DNA of 64,000 bases from Burkholderiaceae bacterium (lineage in GTDB: Bacteria > Pseudomonadota > Gammaproteobacteria > Burkholderiales > Burkholderiaceae_C). The stretch spans positions 620,001 to 684,000 of the forward strand of contig JACKLJ010000002.1 of the NCBI GenBank assembly GCA_024235955.1, in the 5' to 3' direction. This document shows positions 25,825 through 34,548 of this stretch, in pieces; position 1 is the stretch's first letter, and every line of letters begins with the position of its first letter. A program made the translations under genes and the position numbers. Below the pieces are notes generated by a model. That model searched no databases and was not told where the DNA came from. It saw only the letters and a list, made by a program, of their open reading frames with translations.

Positions 25825-26418
25825 ATGAGCCGCTACCCCCTCGCAGACATCAACCAGTTGCCCGACGACCTGAAGGCCAAGATCCTGGAGGTGCAGGAAA
25901 AAGCCGGCTTCGTGCCCAACGTGTTCCTGGGCCTGGCGCGCCGGCCGGCCGAGTGGCGCGCCTTCTTCGCCTACCACGACGCACTGATGGACCCGGAAAG
26001 CGTGGGCCGCAGCAGCAACCTCAGCAAGGGCGACCGCGAGATGATCGTCACCACCACCAGCGCGGCCAACCAGTGCCTGTACTGCGTGGTGGCGCACGGC
26101 GCGCTGCTGCGCATCTACGAGAAAAAGCCGCTGGTGGCCGACCAGGTAGCCGTCAACTACCGCAAGGCCGACATCAGCGAGCGCCAGAAGGCCATGCTCG
26201 ATTTCGCCATGAAGGTGTGCCTGCGCTCGCACGAGCTCGACGAATCCGATTTCGCCCCGCTGCACGCGCACGGCTTCGACGACGAGGACATCTGGGACAT
26301 CGCCGCCATCACCGCGTTCTTCGGTCTCTCCAACCGCATTGCCAGCTTCAGCGGCATGCTGCCCAACGAACAGTTCTACCTGATGGGCCGCCTGCCGCGC
26401 GAGAAAAAGCCGGCCTGA
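25825..26418 (+). CDS. AhpD-like peroxidase-related protein
   Basis: This 197-residue member of the carboxymuconolactone decarboxylase/AhpD superfamily carries the redox pair CLYC followed by VVAH near 92-99, as in AhpD, which reduces peroxides through a Cys-Cys-His relay. ATG 25825 follows CAGGAGA; an in-frame ATG at 25759 is less likely. The N-terminal half (PDDLKAKILEVQEKAGFVPN) is a recognised pattern of the uncharacterised peroxidase-related subgroup. No partner reductase is adjacent. Confidence 0.85.
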   Translation: MSRYPLADINQLPDDLKAKILEVQEKAGFVPNVFLGLARRPAEWRAFFAYHDALMDPESVGRSSNLSKGDREMIVTTTSAANQCLYCVVAHGALLRIYEKKPLVADQVAVNYRKADISERQKAMLDFAMKVCLRSHELDESDFAPLHAHGFDDEDIWDIAAITAFFGLSNRIASFSGMLPNEQFYLMGRLPREKKPA

Positions 26419-26606
26419 CCGGGCCGCCGCCCCGGCGCGCCTTTGCCGCTTTGCTCCACCCCGCCGCCCGCCACCGCCGGGCGGTGCTTGGCCCGTGCTC
26501 GCACCAAGAAAGGCGCTGGCCCGCCGTCACGCTCTTGCCACAAAGTTGCCGTGCAATCGTCATGCGCGGCCGCCTGGGCTGCGCGCAGGGCGCATGCGGA
26601 TTTTCA

Positions 26607-26654
26607 CAGTGAAATCAGCCTCCAGCCCATGCCCCGCCGCCGCAGGCAGCTATG
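26607..26654 (-). repeat. Dispersed intergenic repeat, copy 4
   Basis: This is a reverse copy (AGCCTCCAGCCC to GCAGGCAGCTAT). Its last bases supply an ATG (26652) that looks like a start for the next gene but probably is not. Confidence 0.65.
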
Positions 26655-26669
26655 GAACAAGGAGCAAGC

Positions 26670-27725
26670 TTGAAGATCCTGATCGTCACCGATGCATGGG
26701 AGCCGCAGGTCAACGGCGTGGTGCGCACGCTCAAGATGACCACCCGCCATCTGCAGGCCATGGGGCACGACACGCACATCCTGTCGCCGCAGGATTTCCG
26801 CTCGGTGCCCTGCCCGACCTACCCTGAGATCTCGCTGGCGCTGGCCACACGCGCCGTGGTGGCGCGCCGCATCGACGCCGTGGCGCCCGATTGCCTGCAC
26901 ATCGCCACCGAGGGCCCGCTGGGCTGGGCGGCGCGCGCGGTGGCGCTGCGACGCGGCTGGCCCTTCACCACGGCCTACCACAGCCGCTTTCCCGAGTACG
27001 TGCACGCCCGCGTGCGCGTGCCGGTGGGCTGGAGCTACGCGCTGCTGCGGCGCTTTCACAACGCCGGCCGCGCCACGCTGGCGCCCACGCCGGCCATCGT
27101 GGACGACCTGAAGGCGCGCGGCTTCACGCAGGCCACGCTGTGGTCGCGCGGCGTGAACCTGGAAGCCTTCACACCCGAAGGGCCGCGGCTGCCGCGCGGC
27201 AGCGCGCCGGTGTTCCTCTACGTCGGCCGGCTGGCGGTGGAAAAGCAGGTGCACAAGTTCCTGGAATGCGATCTGCCGGGCGAGAAATGGGTGGCCGGCG
27301 CGGGGCCGGAAGAGGCCCGATTGAAGGCCCGCTTTCCCGGCGTGCGCTGGTTCGGGGTGCTGGGCGGTGACGAGCTGGCGCAGGTCTACCGCAGCGCCGA
27401 CGTGATGGTGTTCCCCAGCGTGACCGACACCTTCGGCCTGGTGATGGTGGAAGCCATGGCCTGCGGCACGCCGGTGGCCGCCTACCCGGTGCCGGGCCCG
27501 ATCGACGTGGTGGGCCACGATTCGCCCGGTGGCGCCATCGACGACAACCTGCGCGCCGCCTGCCTGGCCGCGCTGGCCAGGCCGCGCGAGGGCGTGCGCC
27601 GCCACGCCGAGCAGTTCAACTGGCCGGACGCCACCCGGCAATTCGAGCAGGCGCTGGTGCCGCTGGCGGGTTGGCGCGATTCTGCAAAGGCAATGGCCGA
27701 ACGTGCATCGCTCCCGATTTCATAG
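26670..27725 (+). CDS. GT-B glycosyltransferase, GT4 family
   Basis: This is a glycosyltransferase of about 351 residues that adds a sugar, often mannose, to a lipid or glycan. The N-terminal LKILIVTDAWEPQVNGVVRT is typical of the DGDG/mannosyl-transferase group, and the C-terminal domain carries the nucleotide-sugar site VFPSVTDTFGLVMVEAMACG. TTG 26670 is favoured because AAGGAG is 5 bases upstream; ATG 26652 lies within a dispersed repeat. The final residues and stop codon (ATAG) are supplied by the next repeat copy. Confidence 0.88.
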   Translation: MKILIVTDAWEPQVNGVVRTLKMTTRHLQAMGHDTHILSPQDFRSVPCPTYPEISLALATRAVVARRIDAVAPDCLHIATEGPLGWAARAVALRRGWPFTTAYHSRFPEYVHARVRVPVGWSYALLRRFHNAGRATLAPTPAIVDDLKARGFTQATLWSRGVNLEAFTPEGPRLPRGSAPVFLYVGRLAVEKQVHKFLECDLPGEKWVAGAGPEEARLKARFPGVRWFGVLGGDELAQVYRSADVMVFPSVTDTFGLVMVEAMACGTPVAAYPVPGPIDVVGHDSPGGAIDDNLRAACLAALARPREGVRRHAEQFNWPDATRQFEQALVPLAGWRDSAKAMAERASLPIS

Positions 27726-27775
27726 CTGCCTGCGCCCTCCAGCAAAGGGCTGTAGGCCAATCTGGCCTCAAAAAC
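27715..27775 (+). repeat. Dispersed intergenic repeat, copy 5
   Basis: ATAGCTGCCTGCGCCCTCCA then AAAGGGCTGTAGGCC then TGGCCTCAAAA. It overlaps the end of the glycosyltransferase gene and separates it from the convergent thioesterase gene. Confidence 0.8.
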
Positions 27776-28198
27776 TCAATCCGCTACCACCTGGCGCAGC
27801 CACTCCGGCAGCGGCGCGGACTTCTGCGCCGGGAAGTCCACCCACACCGTGGTGGCGCCGCCGGTGGCGTAGAGCACGCCGGGCTCGCCCACCTTCTCCA
27901 TCGTCGCCCAGCTCTCGAAGGAGCTGCGGCCCGGGCTGCTCACGTAGGTGCGGATCAGCACCTCGGCGGGGTACTCGAACTGGCGATGGAAGTTGCAGAA
28001 CGCGTTGACGATCACCACGCCCTCGCCCTTCGGGTCGGGCTCGCAGCCGATGCCGTGCAGCCAGTCGATGCGCGCTGTCTCCATGTAGCGGAAGTACACC
28101 GTGTTGTTGATGTGGCCCATCGCGTCCATGTCGCCCCAGCGGATGGGGATGGTCATCTCGTGAACCAGCTTTTTCTTTTCGGGAAGTTCGATCTTCAT
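27776..28198 (-). CDS. 4-hydroxybenzoyl-CoA thioesterase-like hotdog protein
   Basis: This 140-residue acyl-CoA thioesterase has the hotdog fold. The catalytic Asp is in RWGDMDAMGHINNTVYFRYM, the signature of the 4HBT family. Start 28198 (MKIELPEKKK) gives the usual N-terminus; an upstream in-frame ATG gives unmatched residues. The acyl substrate cannot be told. It is followed, after a 230-bp gap with no gene, by an SDR gene in the same direction upstream of it. Confidence 0.88.
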   Translation of the reverse strand: MKIELPEKKKLVHEMTIPIRWGDMDAMGHINNTVYFRYMETARIDWLHGIGCEPDPKGEGVVIVNAFCNFHRQFEYPAEVLIRTYVSSPGRSSFESWATMEKVGEPGVLYATGGATTVWVDFPAQKSAPLPEWLRQVVAD

Positions 28199-28428
28199 GC
28201 TTGTCTCTTGGTGGTCACCGAATGAGCGGCCGGCCATCCGGCCGGTGATGGAAAGCCGCCGACAGCCATGAATCCACCGGCCGACGGCGGTTGCTCAACA
28301 GAAGCCCGACGGCCGCGGAGCAGGCCATGCGGGTGAACGCCGTTCCCGGACCTGCGCCGTGAACTGGCGCTGTCCACCTCGCGCAGCAGAGGGGAAGGCG
28401 CTGAAGGCGACTCAGGGGGCGCGCCTCT

Positions 28429-29211
28429 TCACACCGCAAAGCCGTCATCCGCCGCGATGACCGCGCCGTTGACGAAATGGCTCTGGTCGGAAGCCAGCAT
28501 CATCAGCACCGCGTCCAGGTCCTTCGGCTCGCCCACGCGCTTGCGCGGCAGCATGGCGACGAGCTTCTTGCCGCCTTCGGTTTCCCAGTGGGCGTGGTTG
28601 ATTTCGGTGTCGATGTAGCCCGGGCAGATGGCGTTCACGTTGATGCCGAAGCGCCCCCACTCCAGCGCCATGGCCCTGGTCATCTGCACCACCGCGGCCT
28701 TGCTCATGCAGTACACGCCGATCTGCGGCAGCACCTTGAGCCCGGCCATGCTGGCGATGTTGATGATGCGCCCGCCGGTGAAGCTGCCGGGCGCCGCGCC
28801 CTTGGCGCGCGCGATCATGCGCTTGGCCACTTCCTGCGCGACAAAGAAGGCGCCGCGGGTGTTGGTGTTGAAGATGAAGTCGTAGTCGTCCTCGGTCACG
28901 TCCTGCAGGCGCTGGGTGGTGGAGACGCCGGAGTTGTTGACCAGGATGTCGATCGAGCCCATCTCGGTCTCGGCGTGGGCCACGGCGGCCTTGATGGACT
29001 GCACGTCGGTCACGTCGCACTCGACCACGTGGGCGTCACCGCCCTCGCCCTCGATGCGCGCGCGCAGCGCCTTCAGCTTCTCCACCCGGCGGCTGGCCAG
29101 TACCACGCCGGCGCCGGCCCTGGCCAGCGAGCGCGCAAATTGCGCGCCCAGGCCGCTGGAGGCGCCGGTGACAAGGGCCACGCGGCCGGAAAGGTCGATG
29201 CTGTAGGTCAT
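28429..29211 (-). CDS. Short-chain dehydrogenase/reductase
   Basis: This 260-residue NAD(P)-dependent SDR has TGASSGLG (15-22), NNSGVS near 93, catalytic Ser in NIASMAG and YCMSK. Start 29211 (MTYSIDLSGRVALV) follows AAGGA; the longer frame from 29256 is unlikely. The specific substrate is unknown; related SDRs in this order lie in fatty-acid or terpene breakdown. It is divergent from etfD by 125 bases. Confidence 0.9.
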   Translation of the reverse strand: MTYSIDLSGRVALVTGASSGLGAQFARSLARAGAGVVLASRRVEKLKALRARIEGEGGDAHVVECDVTDVQSIKAAVAHAETEMGSIDILVNNSGVSTTQRLQDVTEDDYDFIFNTNTRGAFFVAQEVAKRMIARAKGAAPGSFTGGRIINIASMAGLKVLPQIGVYCMSKAAVVQMTRAMALEWGRFGINVNAICPGYIDTEINHAHWETEGGKKLVAMLPRKRVGEPKDLDAVLMMLASDQSHFVNGAVIAADDGFAV

Positions 29212-29336
29212 GGAAGGAATCTCCTCGGTGGCGTGCGGCCCGTGCATGGCCCGCACATAAAATGGCTTGAAACATCAGCCGCGCGGCCCAAAACGGCCGC
29301 GGGGTGTGCCGATTATCAAACCACGAGGCAGACACC

Positions 29337-31037
29337 ATGACCCCCGAGCAAATCCTGGAGCAATACGGCCCGCGCGAGGCGATGGAGTACGACGTCGTCA
29401 TCGTCGGCGCCGGCCCGGCCGGCCTGTCCGCCGCCATCCGGCTCAAGCAGCTGGCGGCAGAGAAGCGCCAGGACGTCTCGGTGGTGGTGCTGGAAAAGGG
29501 CTCTGAGCCCGGCGCGCACATCCTCTCGGGCGCCATCATGGACCCGAAGGCACTGACCGAACTGATCCCCGACTGGAAGGAAAAGGGCGCGCCGCTGAAG
29601 CAGCAGGTCACCGACGACGCCTTCCTGATGCTCAGCGAAACCGGCGGCACGCGCATGATGAACATGCTGCTGCCCAAGTGCTTCGACAACCACGGCAACT
29701 ACATCATCAGCCTGGGCAACGTGGTGCGCTGGCTGGCCCAGCAGGCCGAGGAGCTGGGCGTGGAGATCTTCCCGGGCTTTCCCGCCGCCGAAGTGCTCTA
29801 CAACGACGACGGCAGCGTCAAGGGCGTGGCCACCGGCAACATGGGCGTCGGCAAGGATGGCGAGCCGACCGAGAACTTCCAGCTCGGCATGGAGCTGCAC
29901 GCCAGGTACACGCTGTTCTGCGAAGGCTCGCGCGGCCACCTGGGCCGCCAGCTGATCGAGCGCTTCAAGCTCGATGCGCACAGCGACCCGCAGAGCTACG
30001 CCATCGGCATCAAGGAGCTGTGGGAGATCGACCCGAGCCGCCACACCCCGGGCCTGGCGCTGCACTCGGCCGGCTGGCCGCTCGACCCCGACACCTACGG
30101 CGGCGCCTTCATGTACCACGCCGAGGACAACAAGGTCTACTGCGGCTTCGTGATCGGCCTGGGCTACGAGAACCCCTACCTGTTCCCGTTCGAGGAATTC
30201 CAGCGCTGGAAGACCCACCCGCGCATCAAGTGGTACTTCACCGACGACAACGGCAACGTGAACGCCAAGCGCATCTCCTACGGCGCGCGCGCCATCACCG
30301 CCGGCGGCATCATGGCCCTGCCCAAGACGGTGTTCCCCGGCGGCGCGCTGGTGGGCTGCGACGCCGGCTACCTCAACGTGAGCCGCATCAAGGGCAGCCA
30401 CGCCGCCATCAAGACCGGCATGCTGGCCGCCGACGCTGCCTACGACGCCGTGGTGGCCGGCCGCCAGCACGACGAGCTTTCCGCCTACCCGGAGGCGTTC
30501 GAGCACTCCTGGCTGCACGCCGAGCTCAACAAGGACCGCAACTACAAGACCTGGTTCAAGAAGGGGCTCACCGTGGGCACGCTGATGACCGGCATCGAGC
30601 AGAAGCTGTTCGCCGGCCACATGCCCTGGACGGTGCACCGCCACGCGCCGGACTACGCGCTGCTCGACAAGGCGGCCGGGCACCAGCCCATCGACTATCC
30701 CAGGCCCGACGGCAAGCTGACCTTCGACCGCCTCTCCAGCGTGTTCATCAGCAACACCAACCACGAAGAGAACCAGCCCGCGCACCTGACACTGAAGGAC
30801 CCGACGGTGCCGGTGCGCATTAACCTGCCGCAGTACGCCGGCCCCGAGCAGCGCTACTGCCCGGCCGGCGTGTACGAGTTCGTGCCCGACGAAGCGGCCG
30901 GCGGCAGCGCCCAGCGCCTGCAGATCAACGCCCAGAACTGCGTGCACTGCAAGACCTGCGACATCAAGGACCCGACGCAGAACATCGTCTGGGTCACGCC
31001 CGAAGGCGGCGGTGGGCCGAACTATTCGGGTATGTGA
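29337..31037 (+). CDS. Electron-transfer flavoprotein-ubiquinone oxidoreductase
   Basis: This 566-residue membrane-associated flavoprotein passes electrons from acyl-CoA dehydrogenases, via ETF, to ubiquinone. The FAD-binding VVIVGAGPAGLSAAI is at about 21-35. The C-terminal ferredoxin-like part holds the 4Fe-4S cysteines in RYCPAGVYEF and NCVHCKTCDIKDP. ATG 29337 gives the expected N-terminus MTPEQILEQYGPREAMEYD. It links the beta-oxidation-like enzymes nearby to respiration. Length matches the family. Confidence 0.95.
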   Translation: MTPEQILEQYGPREAMEYDVVIVGAGPAGLSAAIRLKQLAAEKRQDVSVVVLEKGSEPGAHILSGAIMDPKALTELIPDWKEKGAPLKQQVTDDAFLMLSETGGTRMMNMLLPKCFDNHGNYIISLGNVVRWLAQQAEELGVEIFPGFPAAEVLYNDDGSVKGVATGNMGVGKDGEPTENFQLGMELHARYTLFCEGSRGHLGRQLIERFKLDAHSDPQSYAIGIKELWEIDPSRHTPGLALHSAGWPLDPDTYGGAFMYHAEDNKVYCGFVIGLGYENPYLFPFEEFQRWKTHPRIKWYFTDDNGNVNAKRISYGARAITAGGIMALPKTVFPGGALVGCDAGYLNVSRIKGSHAAIKTGMLAADAAYDAVVAGRQHDELSAYPEAFEHSWLHAELNKDRNYKTWFKKGLTVGTLMTGIEQKLFAGHMPWTVHRHAPDYALLDKAAGHQPIDYPRPDGKLTFDRLSSVFISNTNHEENQPAHLTLKDPTVPVRINLPQYAGPEQRYCPAGVYEFVPDEAAGGSAQRLQINAQNCVHCKTCDIKDPTQNIVWVTPEGGGGPNYSGM

Positions 31038-31069
31038 AGATGCCAGTGGGCCAACGCCGGTTTGCAAGG

Positions 31070-31128
31070 AAAACCGGCCTCTGGCCCAGGAATGGCGGGC
31101 GCAGGCAGCTTCTCTTTCGATAGCAATC
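31070..31128 (-). repeat. Dispersed intergenic repeat, copy 6
   Basis: GGCCTCTGGCCC then GGCGGGCGCAGGCAGCTTC then GATAGCAA in reverse orientation, downstream of etfD. Confidence 0.7.
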
Positions 31129-31287
31129 GGAACCTTGCCCGGAGCGTGGCGCAAGCCCGTGTCGCCTGCGCGATCCGCATGAGCGAAAACCCGTAGCCTG
31201 AGGCGGCGCCCGACTGACCATAATGTGGCGCTGCAGCGCGCCCGCTTCCGGGCGCGCCTTCGTTGTTCACAAAGCAGGAGACATCCG

Positions 31288-32259
31288 ATGAAATTGCACC
31301 GACTGGTTCTTGGCGCGACCCTGGCCCTGGGCCTGGTGGCCGGCGCCGCCGCGCAGACCGTGATGAAGATCAACATCTCGACCGCGCAGAACTCGCACCA
31401 GGGCGTGGCCATCGACACCTTCGCCAAGGAAGTGGCCAAGCGCACCGGCGGCCGCTACAAGATCGAGACCTTCTACAACGGCTCGCTCGGCGGCGAACGC
31501 GAATCCATCGAGGCCGTGCAGCTCGGCACCCAGGCGCTCACCTTCTCCTCCACCGGCCCGGTGCCCAACTTCGTGCCGGACGCGCAGATCCTCGACATCC
31601 CCTTCCTGTTCCGCGACAAGGCCCACGCCCGCGCGGTGCTGGACGGCCCGATCGGCCAGGACATGCTGAAGAAGTTCGAGCCCAAGGGCTTCAAGGCCCT
31701 GGCCTGGGCCGAGAACGGCTTCCGCAACATGACGGACAACAAGCGCGCCATCAAGGAGCCGGCCGACGTCAAGGGCCTGAAGATGCGCACCATGGAGAAC
31801 CCGGTGCACATCGCCGCCTACAAGGCGCTGGGCATCATCACCACGCCGATGGCCTTCCCGGAAGTCTTCACCGCCCTGCAGCAGGGCACGGTGGACGGCC
31901 AGGAGAACCCGCTGTCGGTGATCATCTCCGCCAAGTTCGACCAGGTGCAGAAGTACCTGGCGCTGACGGGCCACGTCTACTCGCCCTGCATCTTCCTGAT
32001 GAACAAGGCCGAGTTCGACAAGCTCAGCCCGGCTGACCAGCAGGCCTTCATCGAGGCCGCCAAGGAAGGCACCAAGGCCAACCGCGCCCGCGTGGACGAG
32101 GACGACGCCAAGGGCGTCGAGTACCTGCGCGGCAAGGGCATGCAGGTCGAAACCAACGTCGACAAGGCCGCGTTCGTCAAGGCCCTGGCCGGTGCCGACG
32201 CCGAGTTCGAGAAGAAGTTCGGCAAGGCCAACATCGAGCGCATCCGCAACTTCAAGTAA
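31288..32259 (+). CDS. dctP: DctP-family TRAP substrate-binding protein
   Basis: This 323-residue periplasmic protein binds a carboxylic acid for the TRAP transporter encoded downstream. The signal peptide ends GAAAQ near 22. The family core includes the conserved Arg region KGLKMRTMENP and the signature GTVDGQENPLSVI. ATG 31288 follows CAGGAG. It is followed by a strong intrinsic terminator and then dctQ and dctM. The exact substrate is unknown. Confidence 0.93.
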   Translation: MKLHRLVLGATLALGLVAGAAAQTVMKINISTAQNSHQGVAIDTFAKEVAKRTGGRYKIETFYNGSLGGERESIEAVQLGTQALTFSSTGPVPNFVPDAQILDIPFLFRDKAHARAVLDGPIGQDMLKKFEPKGFKALAWAENGFRNMTDNKRAIKEPADVKGLKMRTMENPVHIAAYKALGIITTPMAFPEVFTALQQGTVDGQENPLSVIISAKFDQVQKYLALTGHVYSPCIFLMNKAEFDKLSPADQQAFIEAAKEGTKANRARVDEDDAKGVEYLRGKGMQVETNVDKAAFVKALAGADAEFEKKFGKANIERIRNFK

Positions 32260-32267
32260 GCCGGCAG

Positions 32268-32300
32268 GCGCAAGTTTGCTACGTTTCATGTAGCTGACTA
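32268..32300 (+). repeat. Dispersed repeat remnant overlapping a terminator
   Basis: GCTAC then TTTCATGTAGCTGACTACGC resembles the front half of the dispersed family; the back half is replaced by the terminator stem. Confidence 0.4.
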
Positions 32301-32334
32301 CGCCCGACCAGCCTGGGCTGGCGGGCGTTTTTGT
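32300..32334 (+). terminator. Intrinsic terminator between dctP and dctQ
   Basis: ACGCCCG-CCAGCC pairs with GGCTGG-GGGCGT around a 2-base loop region, with T5 after it. It lies 40 bases after the dctP stop, so it should let only part of transcription pass into dctQM. Confidence 0.8.
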
Positions 32335-32367
32335 TTCTGATTCATCGAACTTCCCTGGTTGCCCCCA

Positions 32368-32862
32368 ATGAAGCAAGGTTTTCTGCAACTGGAGCGCTGG
32401 ACCACCCGCATCGCCCTGGTGCTGGCCTGCCTGATGCTGGTGGTGGCGTCGTCCCTGGGCGTGTTCCAGATCGTCACCCGCTTCATCCTGGAGCAGCCGG
32501 CCGAGTGGACGGAAGTGCTGATCCGCTTCTCGCTGATCTGGATGCTGTTCCTCGGCATCCCCGCGGCCTTCCGCCAGGGCGCGATGGTGAGCGTGGACGC
32601 GCTCAAGCGCGCGTTGCCGTCGCGTGGCGTGCGCCTGCTGGAAGCGGCTGCGGCGCTGGCCGCGCTGGCGCTGATGCTGCTCATCCTCTGGTGGGGCTGG
32701 GACTACGCCGTGCGCGGCAAGGTGCAGACCATGGCCGGCCTGGAAGAGCTGACCATGTTCTGGGCCTACGTGGCCATGCCGGTGGGCGCCATCTTCTCGA
32801 TCATCGGCATCGTGGCCAATTACCTGGACCCGCGCCACATGGAACTGGAGACGGCGCAATGA
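32368..32862 (+). CDS. dctQ: TRAP transporter small permease (DctQ)
   Basis: This 164-residue membrane subunit has four hydrophobic helices (about 14-36, 50-68, 86-110, 130-150). The conserved EWTEVLIRFSLIWMLFLG segment is typical. ATG 32368 is chosen over TTG 32359. No strong ribosome site is visible. It follows a terminator after dctP and precedes dctM by about 79 bases. DctQ and DctM form the Na+-coupled membrane part. Confidence 0.92.
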   Translation: MKQGFLQLERWTTRIALVLACLMLVVASSLGVFQIVTRFILEQPAEWTEVLIRFSLIWMLFLGIPAAFRQGAMVSVDALKRALPSRGVRLLEAAAALAALALMLLILWWGWDYAVRGKVQTMAGLEELTMFWAYVAMPVGAIFSIIGIVANYLDPRHMELETAQ

Positions 32863-32941
32863 GGGCCGCAGAACTGCTCCGTGGCATGAAGGCCTGTTCA
32901 GGGATGGGCATGGACACGCTGCGCCAGGCCTGGAGGCTCGC

Positions 32942-34216
32942 ATGACCATCGCCATGCTCATCACCATGATGCTGGGCTTCGCGCTCAGCGTGTCGGTGGC
33001 CGTGTCGATCGGGCTGGCGTCCATCGTCGGCATCCAGGTCAACCACGCCAACATGCTGATCTCGGTCAAGGAGATCTTCAACGCGGTCAACAAGTTTCCG
33101 CTGGCGGCCATTCCCTTCTTCATCCTGGCCGGCAACCTGATGGAAACCGGCGGCATCTCGCGCCGGCTGGTGGATTTCGCCAAGAGCATCGTGGGCGGCG
33201 TGCAGGGCGGCCTGCCCATGACCTGCGTGCTCACCTGCATGATCTTCGCGGCGGTGTCTGGCTCGTCGGTGGCCACCACCTTCGCCATCGGTGCCATCCT
33301 GATCCCGGCGCTGGTCGAGCATGGCTATCCCAAGAGCTACGCCGCCGCACTGCAGGCCACCAGCGCCGAGCTGGGCGTGATCATCCCGCCCTCGATCCCC
33401 ATGATCCTCTACGGCGTGGCGGCGGAAGTGTCGATCGGCGAGCTGTTCATCGCCGGTTTCGGCCCCGGCATCCTGATCTCCGGCGCGCTGATGGTGTTCG
33501 TCTGGATCTACTGCAAGTGGAAGGGCTGGGGCAAGAACGACGGCGATGGCCGCCTGGGCTTCTGGACGGCCACCCGCAAGGCCGCCTGGGCGCTGCTGAT
33601 GCCGGTGATCATCCTGGGCGGCATCTACGGCGGCGTGTTCACGCCCACCGAGGCTTCCGCCGTGGCGGTGCTGTACGCGCTGATCGTCGGCATGCTGATC
33701 TACCGCGAGATCGGCCTGCAGGACCTGGCGGCGGTGCTGCGCAAGTCGGTTATCTCGTCGGCGGTGATCATGTTCATCATCGCCAACGCCGGCCTGTTCG
33801 CCTTCCTGATCACGCGTGCCGGCGTGCCCGACGCCATCGGCCACTGGCTGGAGCAGACACTGCAGTCGCCGCACTGGTTCCTGCTGGGCGTGAACGCCGC
33901 GCTGTTCGTCATCGGCATGTTCATCGAAACCAGCGCCGCCATCATCGTGCTCGGGCCCATCCTGGCGCCGGTGGCCATGCACTTCGGCGTGGATCCGGTG
34001 CACTTCGGCCTGATCATGGTGGTGAACCTGGCGCTCGGCATGATCACCCCGCCCTTCGGCGTGAACCTGTTCGCGGCCTGCACTGTGGCCAAGATCCCGC
34101 TGGAACAGATCATCAAGCACCTGATTCCGTTCGTGCTGGTGGTGCTGGCCTGCCTGATGATCATCACCTACGTGCCCGAGCTGTCGCTCGGCCTGCGCGA
34201 CCTGGTGTTCAAGTAA
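32942..34216 (+). CDS. dctM: TRAP transporter large permease (DctM)
   Basis: This 424-residue inner-membrane subunit forms the transport channel. Twelve or so hydrophobic helices cover the chain. Hallmarks are LAAIPFFILAGNLMETGGIS near 53, AAVSGSSVATTFAIG near 102 and NLALGMITPPFGVNLFAA near 365. GGAGG lies 7 bases before the start. The gene ends 50 bases before the glycine riboswitch region and no terminator could be picked between them. Confidence 0.94.
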   Translation: MTIAMLITMMLGFALSVSVAVSIGLASIVGIQVNHANMLISVKEIFNAVNKFPLAAIPFFILAGNLMETGGISRRLVDFAKSIVGGVQGGLPMTCVLTCMIFAAVSGSSVATTFAIGAILIPALVEHGYPKSYAAALQATSAELGVIIPPSIPMILYGVAAEVSIGELFIAGFGPGILISGALMVFVWIYCKWKGWGKNDGDGRLGFWTATRKAAWALLMPVIILGGIYGGVFTPTEASAVAVLYALIVGMLIYREIGLQDLAAVLRKSVISSAVIMFIIANAGLFAFLITRAGVPDAIGHWLEQTLQSPHWFLLGVNAALFVIGMFIETSAAIIVLGPILAPVAMHFGVDPVHFGLIMVVNLALGMITPPFGVNLFAACTVAKIPLEQIIKHLIPFVLVVLACLMIITYVPELSLGLRDLVFK

Positions 34217-34268
34217 AAGCGCCAACGGCTGGTCCGGCGAGCCCTCGGGCATGGCAGAATCCCGGATG

Positions 34269-34478
34269 TCAGGAGAGCGCCGGCCAACCCTCGGGTAGCC
34301 GGCCGCCGAAGGCGCAGGGTCACCCGAACGCTCAGGCAAAAGGACTGGCACCACCTGCAGGCCCGGAGACGGGCGCAGGTGTTCCCGGCTGGAGAGAGGC
34401 GCAGGCACCATCGCCCGCGCCCACCGAAGGAGCAAGCGCGGATCGGCGCGCGAATCTCTCAGGTAAAGCGGACAGCGG
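34269..34478 (+). promoter_or_regulatory. Tandem glycine riboswitch
   Basis: Two glycine aptamers are in series upstream of gcvT. The first (about 34269-34346) has GGAGAGCG, CCGAAGGCGCA and GCTCAGGCAAAAGGAC. The second (about 34387-34478) has GGAGAGAGGCG, CCGAAGGAGCAA and CTCTCAGGTAAAGCGGACAG. These are the conserved aptamer elements. The linker of about 40 bases contains its own 7-bp hairpin (CACCTGC/GCAGGTG). It should turn on the glycine cleavage genes when glycine is high. No terminator stem is obvious, so control may act at translation. Confidence 0.93.
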
Positions 34479-34548
34479 GGCAAAACGTTGGCGGCGCGCA
34501 GGCGCTGCCCTGGTTTGACCCCCTCTGTGTTCTTCAGGAGCCCGCTGC

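Noticed and set aside
26652..26669. ATG 26652 as glycosyltransferase start
   Set aside because: It lies in a dispersed repeat and has no ribosome site, while AAGGAG is placed correctly for TTG 26670.
32863..32941. Small frame between dctQ and dctM
   Set aside because: About 19 codons with no ribosome site; the bases serve as leader of dctM.
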